Below are positions 1 to 9,798 of a DNA stretch of 42,096 bases, one piece after another. Source of the stretch: Amphimedon queenslandica (lineage: Eukaryota > Porifera > Demospongiae > Haplosclerida > Niphatidae); the NCBI RefSeq assembly GCF_000090795.2, contig NW_003546550.1, positions 8,643 through 50,738 on the forward strand. Reading direction: 5' to 3'. The position numbers and the translations under genes are program-made. Every line of letters begins with the position of its first letter. Position 1 is the stretch's first letter. Under the pieces are notes generated by a model. The model did no database searches. It worked only from the letters and a program-made list of their open reading frames with translations, and was not told where the DNA came from.

Positions 1-1329
1 AAGAGATGATGGACACATCGCAAGAAGAAAGGGGATTAGCAATGACTGCAATATCTGATGGTACTTTAATTTTAATGTTAGTTATTTGTTTGTTTGTTTC
101 TAGGAGATCTAGAGAAAGCAGTAGTCCATGTTACAAATGCAATATTAAACAATCCAAACTCGGCACTTCTTTATGCCAAAAGAGCAAGGTTCAGTGTACA
201 TGATACTAAATTGGTCTATTCATTTTGTTTAGTATCTATGTTAAACTCAAGAAACCGAATGCTGCCATTAGAGACTGTACTGAAGCGATTAGGATGAACC
301 CTGACTCCGCCCAGGGCTACAAATGGAGGGGAAAGGCTCACACGTAAGCTAGACCTGGAGCTGGTAATGGATCCAATGGTGAGTGTCTCGTTGATATATT
401 GCAGGCTATTGGGTCACTGGGAAGATGCAGCCAGGGACCTTCAAACTGCCTGTAAACTGGACTATGATGATGAAGCCAATGAAATGCTTAAAGCTGTCAA
501 ACCTAAAGTTAGTATACTGACCAGTATATTATTGGATATTATTGGATATTATTAGGCTGAAAGGATCAGAGAACACAAGTTGAAGTATGAAAGAAAAAAA
601 AGAGAAAAAGACATTGAAGAGAGAAAGAGACGCATGTAAGCAACTGTGTTATGTTTATTTATTTGTTTGTTTGTTTTTTTGTTTGTTTTATAGTCAAGAA
701 GCTCGTGACCAAGAAAGAAAACAAAAGGTAGTGAATTGTTTTTCATTAGTAATTCTATTAATTTAATTTTAGGAAGAACAAGAGAAACAAGAAAGAGAGA
801 GATTTGCTAGAATGGGAGGAATGCCAGGAATGGGTGGAATGCCAGGAATGGGTGGAATGCCAGGAATGGGTGGAATGCCTTTCGGTGGAATGGGAGGAAT
901 GGGTGGGATGCCAGGAATGGGAGGTGGTATGTTAACAATATTATAATTATGACAATAGTTTATTATTATTACTAGGTGGTGGTGGTCCTGACTTGGGTAG
1001 TCTGTTTCAAGATCCTGAACTATTAGAAATGATGCAAGTGAGACCCTCATACCAACAGTAGCAGCTGCTCATTGAACAACTTGTCTTTATAACAGGATCC
1101 TGAAGTCCAGACTGCATTCATGGACATACAGAGGAACCCAGCCAACATCACCAAGTATCAATCCAATCCAAAAATACAAAAAGTAATGGAGAAGATATCA
1201 AATAAAGTTGGAGGAACGGGAGGTGCCCCTCCAGGGGCAGGGGGAGGTTCCCCCTTTGGAAGCACTCCTCCCGGAGGAATGGGAGGCTCCTCTCCTGCTG
1301 CCGGGGGTGACAGTATGGGACTAGATTAA
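1..1329 (+). CDS. ST13: ST13/Hip, Hsc70-interacting co-chaperone (5' end outside window)
   Basis: Cytosolic co-chaperone that binds the Hsp70 ATPase domain and stabilises its ADP state. I assign exons <1-60, 104-188, 233-343, 405-507, 556-635, 694-727, 773-926, 976-1037 and 1096-1329, all GT-AG with consistent phases. The visible protein starts inside the TPR region ([51 protein letters not shown]), continues with a charged helix rich in E, K and R, then a Gly-Met-Pro repeat (GGMPGM units, about 820-925). It ends in the C-terminal DP/STI1-type domain ([27 protein letters not shown]). This order is diagnostic of ST13. The N-terminal dimerisation part and the first TPR segment lie upstream of the window. 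The 3' end converges on SLX4, 168 bp between stop codons. Confidence 0.93.
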
Positions 1330-1497
1330 ACTGATAGTTGCCATGGCAATGACAGCGTGTAACATTATTGTGTTGATTAAAACAAATTTAATTATCCTTT
1401 ATTAATTAATGTTAATTAATGATTCATTTTTGTTCTTTGTCTTGGTAAAGTGAATGTAACACACTAAAAATGAATTAATAGCAATCAATGATAACAA

Positions 1498-4400
1498 TCA
1501 GTGATTATAATCACTGATAATGGGACAGTATCTAACTGCTCTGATGTGTGTGTTCCTTAATATGGTAATTACCATTTGGTCTAGTATGTCCATCAGTTTT
1601 TCTCTTGATATGTTAATTTGTTTATTTTTTAATTTACTGTGAATAAATGACAGCTCCAATGGCTATAAATATACTAGAATATACTAGAATATCTGGTAAT
1701 TCAGATACCTTATATTTCAGTATATCTTGATACATCTCAGTGTCACTAACAATAGCATCTCTAACACACTGTTGATCATTCATCAATCAATCAATCATTA
1801 TTATTATTAATATATTACTTTACGATCAATTTCACTTTTATTTCCTGTACTTTTGGACTCATCAACAATATATCCTTCTTCATCTGCAACAACAACATAC
1901 CATATAAGGTATTATATATACCACCTTATATACCATATAAGGTACAATATTATGCTTACCGACCAGTGGGTGGTTATAGGTGTATATTTGCTCCAGAAGT
2001 TGAATCATTTTCTTCTTTGGCAGAGCTCGTACACCAAACTTGGAGCAAGCACTCTACAGTAGGGACACAACATAACACTGGTAGAGCAGCTGCATGTTGA
2101 ATTTTCTGTAAAATACTAAAATTGTTGTTATTTATTGTTAAACTGCAGCAAATTTACCATTGAGCATAATTTGCATAATGTTAAATTATTTTTCTACATT
2201 TTAAAAGTTTTTCCAAAATTGTGCCAAAGTCCCTGTACTATAGTACAGGGACTTTGGCCAAATTTCATCAAAAATGAAAGGTAGAAAAATTTCAATTTTT
2301 ATTACATTTCCTGATACATGTACTTATGTTGTGTAGGAAGTTTGAACTGATTTAATCTGATTCCAATCAAAATTGGATTTTTTAACAAATTTTTAAAGAC
2401 CTGATGTACTATTAATTATATACTAATTAATTACTTTCAAATGAGGTGTGGCCATTGCTCTATAGTCCGGCATTGGAGTTATGTTATCGTCAGATTGAAG
2501 GACACTCCTCCTTTCACCAGCTGGGGTTATCAGCATTGCCCCATAACCACACCCACTAGGAGTGTCAATAACTGATTGGGCTTTAATTGGAATATCATGT
2601 GACATACACGTGCACTCTTCATCAGAGGACGTGGGTACTGAAGAGGAACATCCCATTTCCCCTTCTAGTGGGGAGGGCATTGCTGGAATGTGTTCAGGCG
2701 ATATAGTGGGAGTGGTCAATGATGAAGAAGTGGGTGTGGTTATTAATATCTTCAATAAATCAGGTACCTCCCACCTATTAATAATAAGACTAATGACAAG
2801 GTCACTCTCACTCACTCACAGTTCTGATAGAGTGATCAGTTCCTGTTTGATTTCAGCTGATACTTCACCTCCAGGTATAGCAGCTGCATACATGAACCTC
2901 ATGAAGATATTAACAGATTCAAAACTGAAAGAAGAACAATCAATGGACAGATTATCAGGAGATAGACTAGATAATACCTAACAGAATAATAATAATAATG
3001 ATCAATGATGATAATAATAATAATAATAATGATCAATGATGATAATAATAATAATAATAATGATCAATGATGATAATAATAATAATAACTCACTCTGGCC
3101 ATTGCAGGTGATCGTACAGACAGTATTGATGAGTGTCCATTGATTCTCCTACCATTGGATACCTTTATAACAACATCAGAATACACTGAACTTGTTAAAA
3201 GATTATTTAAATCGGTTTTTAATCTTTTTGTTGGACTAAGATCATCATCAATCCTCATTAAAGGTACATCAACCTCTGTTTTCATTCCAATTGAATTTGG
3301 TACCGGTGAGTTTGGTATTGGTGAGTTTGGTACCAGTGAATTTGGTACCGGTGAGATTGGTACAGGTGAGTTTGGTACTGGTGAGTTTGGTACCAGTGAG
3401 TTTGGTACTGGTGAGTTTAGTGCCAATGTAGCAAGGCATGGATCAGAATGACATATGCAGCATTTGGACTCATTAACCTTTAAATTTAAAATTATTTAAA
3501 ACTCAATAATTTATTCTGACTAACCTCACTTCCATCAATAAAGTCCTTTAGTCCTGGCACATTAAACACTGAAGGAGGTTCCTCAGGACCAGATGCTGAA
3601 AGAACCCAAAGTGTTTTATAACCTGAGAACTCACTGGACCCGTGGGACTGACCATCAGTGGGACACTGGAGGGACAGCTGGTCCGCTAGAGGTACATCAT
3701 CCTTATCCTTTGATCCAACAGCAGCTGCTGGTGACTGACAAGTAAACAGCTCCTCCAGTCGTGTAGCTATTACTTCATTTTGAATACTACTCGTTAATAA
3801 GGTGGGCGGAGATCTCAGTTCACCTTTCTTATGACGTGATTTTGATTTAATATTGTAGGATTGGCCAATAGGTGGAGCTACATATAAAGAAAAAACAAAA
3901 CAAAACAATTGTTACAGTTAAACAGTTCAAACTTTCTACACAACATAAGTACATGTATATGCATCAGAAAATGTAATGAAACCGAGAAATTTCATACTTG
4001 TCAATTTTGGTGAAATTTGGCCAAAATCCCTGTACTATAGTACAGGGACTTTTGTCCGATTTTGGAGCAACTTTAAAAAATCATAAAAAATCCAAACTTG
4101 ATCGGAATCAGTTCAAACTTTCTATGCAACATAAGTACATGTATATGCATCAGAAAATGTAATAAAATTGACGAATTTTCTACTTGTCAATTTTTATGAA
4201 ATTTGACAAAAATCCCTATACTATAGTACAGGGACTTTTGTCCGATTTTGGAGCAACTTTAAAAAATCATAAAAAATTTAAACTTGATTGGAATCCCCTC
4301 AAACTTTCTACACAACATAAGTACATGTATATGCATCAGAAAATGTAATAAAATTGAGGAATTTTCTACTTGTCAATTTTGGTCAAATTTCACAAAAATC

Positions 4401-4946
4401 CCTGTACTATAGTACAGGGACTTTTGTCCGATTTTGGAGCAACTTTAAAAATCATAAAAAATCCAAACTTGATCGGAATCAGTTCAAACTTTCTATGCAA
4501 CATAAGTACATGTGTGTGTGTATGTTGACATAAACTAAGTACCACTCACATATCTCAGAGGAAGACAAAGCCATTGCTAATTGAAGCTGTTCACTCTCAA
4601 TCACTTTAAGAGCCTCATCACTATAATAATAATAATTATTATTATTATTAATATTATACTAAATTTCTTACTTTTCTTTTCCTTTGGTCTTCTTCAGTTT
4701 CTTTATGTTAATTGTTGGGATTTTAAAATCATCGCCATCATCATCAACAATGTGTTCCATCTTTATCTTCTTAATGTTCACTGTATCTCCTTCACTGTCC
4801 CACTGTCCTTTAGACCAAACTTCATAATCACTATCAATCTTTGGTTGTGCTACTGTCTCCTGGGGCTCCTGCTCCTTCTTAAGCTTCGAAGGATTTCTTC
4901 TTTTAAGTGAGAGTTTGTGCTTTTTGGGCCCATGACGACTGTCCAT
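1498..4946 (-). CDS. SLX4: SLX4, structure-specific endonuclease scaffold (compact form)
   Basis: Nuclear scaffold for the SLX1, MUS81 and XPF nucleases in DNA crosslink and Holliday-junction repair. Exons in gene order: 4946-4672, 4620-4550, 3877-3525, 3477-3094, 2977-2820, 2774-2435, 2053-1960, 1883-1819, 1768-1709, 1662-1498; total 654 residues with phases closing throughout. Landmarks: an acidic helix (DEALKVIESEQLQLAMALSS), a pentapeptide repeat (NSPVP), a BTB domain (SDVVIKVSNGRRINGH ... FESVNIFMRFMYAAAIPGGE), a SAP domain split by an intron (ITPMPDYRAMATPHLK then SKFGVRALPKKKMIQLLEQI), and a C-terminal SLX1-binding-like helix pair (EMYQDILKYK then REKLMDILDQM). BTB-SAP-SBD order plus the MPDY/TPxLK signature supports SLX4. 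Much shorter than vertebrate SLX4, and no N-terminal UBZ zinc finger is visible. The exact C-terminus is less certain than the rest. Confidence 0.85.
2223..2258. repeat. 36-bp perfect palindrome in SLX4 intron
   Basis: Perfect inverted repeat centred between 2240 and 2241. Its core is CCCTGTACTATAGTACAGGG (2231-2250), the same 20-bp core as the 186-bp satellite, here extended to 18-bp arms. Flanking sequence 2280-2400 resembles the satellite unit in reverse orientation, so this is a single diverged copy within the intron 2434-2054. Confidence 0.9.
2984..3088. repeat. AAT-rich tandem repeat with TGATCAATGATGAT units
   Basis: Composite microsatellite made of AAT runs alternating with TGATCAATGATGAT, about three copies. 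It fills almost the whole SLX4 intron between exons 3477-3094 and 2977-2820. Confidence 0.85.
3297..3424. repeat. 15-bp coding minisatellite in SLX4 exon
   Basis: About eight tandem copies of a 15-bp unit (forward strand GGTACYGGTGAGTTT-like) inside the fourth SLX4 exon. On the minus strand it encodes the pentapeptide NSPVP with variants NSLVP, NSPIP and ISPVP. It lies between the acidic N-terminal region and the BTB domain, so it probably forms a flexible, length-variable linker. Confidence 0.85.
3930..4510. repeat. Satellite array 1: three 186-bp units in an SLX4 intron
   Basis: Three consecutive copies of a roughly 186-bp unit; palindrome cores at 4028-4047, 4214-4233 (one change) and 4400-4419. 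Each unit also carries the blocks AACATAAGTACATGTATATG, CATCAGAAAATGTAATAAAA and GATTTTGGAGCAACTTTAAA. The array fills the intron between exons 4620-4550 and 3877-3525 and runs antisense to SLX4. Confidence 0.92.
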
Positions 4947-5010
4947 GATTTAATATTTATATATAATTAATTAGAACATGGAAAGTACAGGTGTTAATTA
5001 ATGACAGTTG

Positions 5011-5220
5011 CTATTGTTTGTCTTTTTCTCTCTTAATCTCAGCTGCTACTCTTGTTTTAAACTCTGAAGCTGCTAGTCTGCTTGCTTCAGCTTGTCTCTC
5101 TCTCTCCTCCAGGACTTCAGGAGTCAAAATGACCCTCTTCCTCAAGCTGTAGGCCCCAATGAGAATAACTAGGACTGAACCAAAGGACACTGGATAGAGG
5201 AAACGCCTCCAGTTAGACAT
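5011..5220 (-). CDS. Small single-pass membrane protein, 69 residues, unknown
   Basis: Single-exon reading frame starting at the ATG at 5220 (the in-frame codon further upstream is TTG). After a short basic N-terminus (MSNWRRF) there is one hydrophobic segment (about residues 7-26, YPVSFGSVLVILIGAYSL), then a basic stop-transfer (RKR) and a long charged helix rich in E, R, A and K to the end. This shape is typical of small inner-mitochondrial-membrane assembly factors or SMIM-type proteins, but I do not recognise the family. It lies head-to-head with SREBP across a 272-bp gap, which supports a real gene with a shared promoter. No intron needed. Confidence 0.6.
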   Translation of the reverse strand: MSNWRRFLYPVSFGSVLVILIGAYSLRKRVILTPEVLEERERQAEASRLAASEFKTRVAAEIKREKDKQ

Positions 5221-5492
5221 TAATACCAAACAAGAAGGCTTCTAATTTAAATTCTAATAATTGTATTCCTGCAAAATAAAAATGGCTCCCAATGGCAAAT
5301 GGGCGGATTTCTTATGGGTGGGTCTTGTTGTCATGGCAACAGTATCATAGCAACCCTAATGAGATGCATGCAGTGGTTGTGGTCCGAGGCGGTCCTGTGT
5401 TTTGATTGGTCAGTTGTGTATGGAGCGATGGCCTTATGTCGACTGCTCGTCCAGTGAATAGATAAGAAGAGAGAGACCATTGATAGGGAGAC
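5221..5492. promoter_or_regulatory. Bidirectional promoter, small membrane protein / SREBP
   Basis: The 272 bp between two divergent start codons. The region is GC-richer than its surroundings and has no obvious TATA box. It holds a YY1-like AAAATGGC (near 5279) and a paired element TGTCATGGCAACAG ... CATAGCAACC (5329-5356) resembling an RFX X-box half-site pair. Sites are pattern matches only. Confidence 0.5.
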
Positions 5493-6717
5493 ATGACTGA
5501 CCATCACGCCACATTAGGAGTCAAGAGAGAGAATACCTTCACTAGCAATAGCTGCAGCCTCCAATCCTTTGGCTGTCCCTCTCCTACTGATAAAAGGTCA
5601 CCTTTCCTTCTCTTAGACCCTCCAGTTAGTACCCCAGCCACTGGGAGGGAAGGATTTGATATCGACATGGACCTGGCAAAGTTCCTGGGGGACCCCGACA
5701 TGACAACACCAAGTGAGAACCTTTTGAGAGGATATCATGTCTACAATGATAATAATAATGATAACATGATACGATACATGTACTGGTTTGATTCAAGTGT
5801 TTTAAGTTACTCAAAAATTAGATAAAAGACCTTGTACTACAGTACATGGTCTTTTATCAAAATGACTAGGAAAGGATTCTATGATTTAAAGTGTTCTTTA
5901 TCCCTCCAGCTACCACATGCAGTTCCAATGGGATGGACGGATCGGAATGGAACACCCTCTTCACTGAGACTGACCTGGAGGGACTGGATGTGTTGGATCC
6001 GAGCACTGGTGCCCCGGCCGGAGGAGGAGGGTCTAATGGACTAACGGATCATCCTAGCTTTGTACCTGGACTGACTCCTGTCACCAGCTCTGGGTTTAAT
6101 GGCGGCCATGTTGAACTACAACAAAACAATAATAATGTGACTGACTCCAACTGGCTTATTGAACAAAGTCAAAAACTTGAAAGACAACAGCAACTTCAAC
6201 AACAGAAACTACTGGAACTGGAACAGGTAACATTTTATTTATTCATTCATTCATTTATTTATTTATTATAATTATTTCAGACATTATTAAGGACAGAGAT
6301 ACTAAAGAATAGGCTTGAGATTGTTAGTAACTTGAAGCATGCCTCCCCAGAGCTCCAGTCCCAGCTCATTGGTGTACTCTCCACCCGTTCCTCCTCCATT
6401 GGGGGCGTGTCTACCACACACACTCAGCAGTCCTTGACCACGCCCACCAGTGTAGCACCAAGACTAGTGTCTCGTCCACAGACCAGTGTACCAGCGCCAG
6501 TAGTCCCTCGTTCTACTTCCCAAGTCGTTGCTCCAACTTCATTGCCATCACCTCCTGACTCTGAGCTTGATGACTTCACTGAGTATGGTCCTGGGGGTGT
6601 GGTCAAGAAGAAGAGCCACAACCTCATTGAGAAGAAGTATCGTACCAGCATCAACGACAGGATAGGGACATTGAGGGATATTGTCTCCAAACACTTCAGA
6701 GATGATAAGAAAGTAAT

Positions 6718-6770
<53 letters not shown>

Positions 6771-8261
6771 GTTATTATCTTGTGTGTGTAGGTTCAAAAG
6801 TCGGCAGTTCTACAAAAGACAATTGATTACATTCGTTATCTTGAGAACTCCAACAGGAAACTGCTTGAAGAGAACAGAGCATTAAAAACACAGTTAATGA
6901 AACAAGGTGAGAATTAATAATAATAATAATAATATAAATCTTTATAATAATTAACAGGAAGCCAGTCAGTACTAACGAATGGTCTAAGCTCCAATCATTC
7001 TCCTTTGTCATGGAGTGATCCTTCTGATGATGGACACCCTTCATCACCTGATGTCTTCCTTAGTGTGAGTATTTATTTATCTATTAATTAATTTGTTTAT
7101 TTATTTATTTATTTTATTATGTAGGACACTAGTCCAACAGCCAGCCCGCCCCTCCCCTTGTCCCCTCGTTATAGTTCAGTCCTCAAGTTGGGTGGACGTA
7201 TCTTCATGTGTTTCATGTTGGTCATGTGCTTTATGGTAGACCCTCTCTCTCTCATCGGAGGAGGAGGGGGTGTGGTCAGTAATGGAGGCGTGTCCCACGG
7301 CTCCCAGAGGACCCTTAGCTCCATTGACAGTGAGGGAGAGGAGTTTAACTTTAGCTGGTGTCTGGTTTGGGGCCTCAGACTGTTCTTTGCTGGTCTGTGC
7401 TTTGGGTGGGTGTGGCTTCACTCTCTGCCAGCTGTTAATCCAGAGTGGGAGGGAGTGAGGTACTGGAGACTGAGGAAACAAGCAGAGAAAGATATTAAAA
7501 ATGTAAAGCATTTAATGTTACTAAAATAGATACTGTTAATGGGTTGATGTTACTAAATATAGAACTGATGGTTATTGGTTATTAATGTAGGGTGATTTCT
7601 CGTCTGCTCAAGTTCATCTAGTGTCAGCTCTCACTGAAGTTGGCCTGTCCCTCCCCACCAGCTACACTGGGCTCACCCTATCACTATTATGGAATGGACT
7701 CTCTCACGTGCTCTTTCAAGTGTGTTACTATTTTTAGAACTAGTTCTTCCTCTTTTCAGTGTTACTATATTAAGTAACATGTTCTCATTCCTTTAGCTTT
7801 ATGTTGGTCAGCTTTTGGTTGGTTTTGTATCTTTTGTGTTCTCTAAATTTAATAAAGTATCTTCAAGTCAACAAAAATGTCTACACATTGTTAAGAATGC
7901 TGACGTGGCAAAAACCAAACACCTCCTTCATCAAATAATACTCTCAGGTATTGTATTGTATTGTATTGTATTGTATTGTACTGTACTGTACTGTACTGTA
8001 TTGTATTGTACTGTACTGTATTTATTTATTTATTTATTTATTGTTTGCAGGTTATGATGAGCGCTCCATGCACGGGTTAGGGTTCTATCTGGGGCTCACG
8101 GCTCTTAACTATGGAGAGGTGGAGAGAGAGAGTTTCTCTCGTGAGCAGTGGGCGGAGCTACTGTTTGTAATGGGAGTGCAGTGTCAATACTCGTGTGCCT
8201 GTATAGCCTCACTATTAGCAGTAAGGAGAACCATTATGATATGATTTATTAGTACATAATA

Positions 8262-8307
<46 letters not shown>

Positions 8308-9526
8308 GTTATTATTATTATTGTTATTATTATTGTAGCATTATTATTTCTTATGTGCTGGTAACATGAGTGGTCTGTTGTCATTCATCAATACGACTGA
8401 TGGTTGGAATTACCTCATGAATAAAGACTGGCTGGCTGACGTACAGTCCGCCAATAAACTCTACAAAGGAGTGGCTGGTATGTGGGTGTGGTCATTGTAC
8501 ATTAATTATTATTAATTATTAGTGTTTCCTAAATATTCAATCACGCGAAGTTACTGCAAGTATCTGTTAACTGATGCTTATCAGGAGCTGCTAACACCCA
8601 GCGAGGACCCAGCCTCCCTTGTAGAAACAGAGAAGGTTTTTAAAACAGTTCTGGCTGTGACGAGACGTGCCAATGGACATCTACTGGAGGATATGAAGGT
8701 ACTAATGAGTGGGCGTGGTCACTGATTTTTATTACTGTACATCAATTAGTTATTAATTGAAGATATACCAACGTTGAGTGATACTGCCTTGTCTCGTGGG
8801 TGTGGTTTTGAGTCTTTAATGTGGTGGGCGTCGGTCGGACTAGTATCCTGTTCCTGGAGGAGTGGGTCTAAAGGAGATGATCATTATCCCATTGTTGAAG
8901 ATATTTCTAACGGGAGGTACTCCATTAATTATCATTATTATTATTATTATTCAACCATATCTCTCCTTCACAGTGGCCCTATTCCATCAGTATTACATTT
9001 ATCATTCAAGGCTCAGAGGTTATACAATCACTCATCAGTGGCTCCTCCTTTAGCTGTCATTAATCAGTTGTGTTCCACTGCTAGTCAAGCACTCAAGATT
9101 TGTAGACAAGATCTCTCATCAGAAGATACCTTGAACCTTGTAATGATAACTGTTACACACACAGTCTTATGCTATGCTTATTCTGTTCTTGTGTAGTTTG
9201 GTCTCTTCCTTGCCTGCGACTGGCTCCTCGAGCTAAGGTACAAGGTGTGGAAGGATAATGCTAATAAAGAGGAGACTGACCCACTCCTAATGAGCTCCAT
9301 AGTTAAAGGATACTCTCAAGACATTGAAGTCCTCAATGAACTAACTGTACACCTTCCACTGGCCTTTACTCAAGTAAGAACAGACACAGTGTTCAATAAA
9401 TGATAATATTGTCCCTAGTTGAGGAGGTATAAAGGATATCAAAGACTAATTACTGGGGGTAACCCCCTCCTGGCTGATACCTTCCTCACCCCAGGGACTG
9501 TTCACAAGAGACTAGTGTCTACGTAA
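5493..9526 (+). CDS. SREBP: SREBP, sterol regulatory element-binding protein
   Basis: ER-membrane-bound bHLH-leucine-zipper transcription factor released by Golgi proteolysis to drive lipid genes. Exons: 5493-5712, 5910-6226, 6281-6712, 6792-6906, 6958-7064, 7125-7502, 7591-7719, 7797-7947, 8051-8220, 8339-8477, 8523-8698, 8750-8916, 8974-9139, 9197-9373, 9419-9526; 983 residues, phases all close. Order seen: acidic and Gln-rich activation region; basic region HNLIEKKYRTSIND with the SREBP-specific Tyr; HLH and zipper (KTIDYIRYLENSNRKLLEEN); first membrane helix (RIFMCFMLVMCFMVDPLSLI); luminal loop with QRTLSS, a possible Site-1 protease site; second helix (SWCLVWGLRLFFAGLCFGW); long C-terminal regulatory domain that in the family binds SCAP. 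The human Asn-Pro of the first helix reads Asp-Pro here. Confidence 0.95.
5821..5858. repeat. 38-bp near-perfect palindrome in SREBP intron 1
   Basis: Inverted repeat GATAAAAGACC ... GGTCTTTTATC around the core TTGTACTACAGTACATGG. The core resembles the satellite palindrome (TGTACTATAGTACA), but the flanks differ, so this is a related, not identical, element. It lies in intron 1 (5713-5909). Confidence 0.8.
6719..6770. repeat. (TTA)n microsatellite in SREBP intron 3
   Basis: TTA repeated about 16 times on the plus strand, immediately after the donor and shortly before the acceptor of the 79-bp intron 6713-6791. Confidence 0.9.
7948..8040. repeat. TATTG/TACTG pentanucleotide repeat plus TTTA run in SREBP intron
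   Basis: GTATT repeats grading into GTACT repeats, then a TTTA run, filling the intron 7948-8050 up to its acceptor. Confidence 0.88.
8263..8336. repeat. (TTA)n microsatellite in SREBP intron
   Basis: Imperfect TTA run ending directly in the splice acceptor TATTGTAG at 8338. Confidence 0.88.
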
Positions 9527-9798
9527 CAGCTGGACTCATTATTATTATTATTATTATTATTAATTATACGAAGCTTTTCATGAACTATAAATACTCTGTT
9601 TATTATTGTTGTTGTTCTGTAGTATCAGTTTACACATTTAATAATAAAAATAATTAAGATTATATTAATTGATAATGGTGTTATTAATTGTGTGTAAACT
9701 AGTTGTTTTGTCACTAAACAATCTAGACAAAGCGTCCTGGGTTCCAATTACTGCCCTAATTAACTGATATCAATTAATTAATAATGACATTAGAACTA
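9527..9798. other. Short intergenic gap between convergent SREBP and transporter genes
   Basis: 272 bp of AT-rich sequence with a short ATT run (9538-9560) and AATAAA-like motifs suitable for polyadenylation on both strands. No coding potential seen. Confidence 0.5.

Noticed and set aside
951..1050. Minus-strand frame with [10 protein letters not shown] repeats at 769-1050
   Set aside because: It is the antisense of the ST13 Gly-Met-Pro repeat exon; the plus frame matches ST13 on both sides.
2231..2250. Palindrome CCCTGTACTATAGTACAGGG as a terminator or operator of one gene
   Set aside because: About 20 copies occur in 186-bp tandem units in four gene introns, so it is a repeat core and not a gene-specific control site.
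3140..3451. Plus-strand frame with EFGTGEFG repeats
   Set aside because: Shadow of the SLX4 NSPVP minisatellite; the minus frame continues into the BTB domain through valid splice sites.
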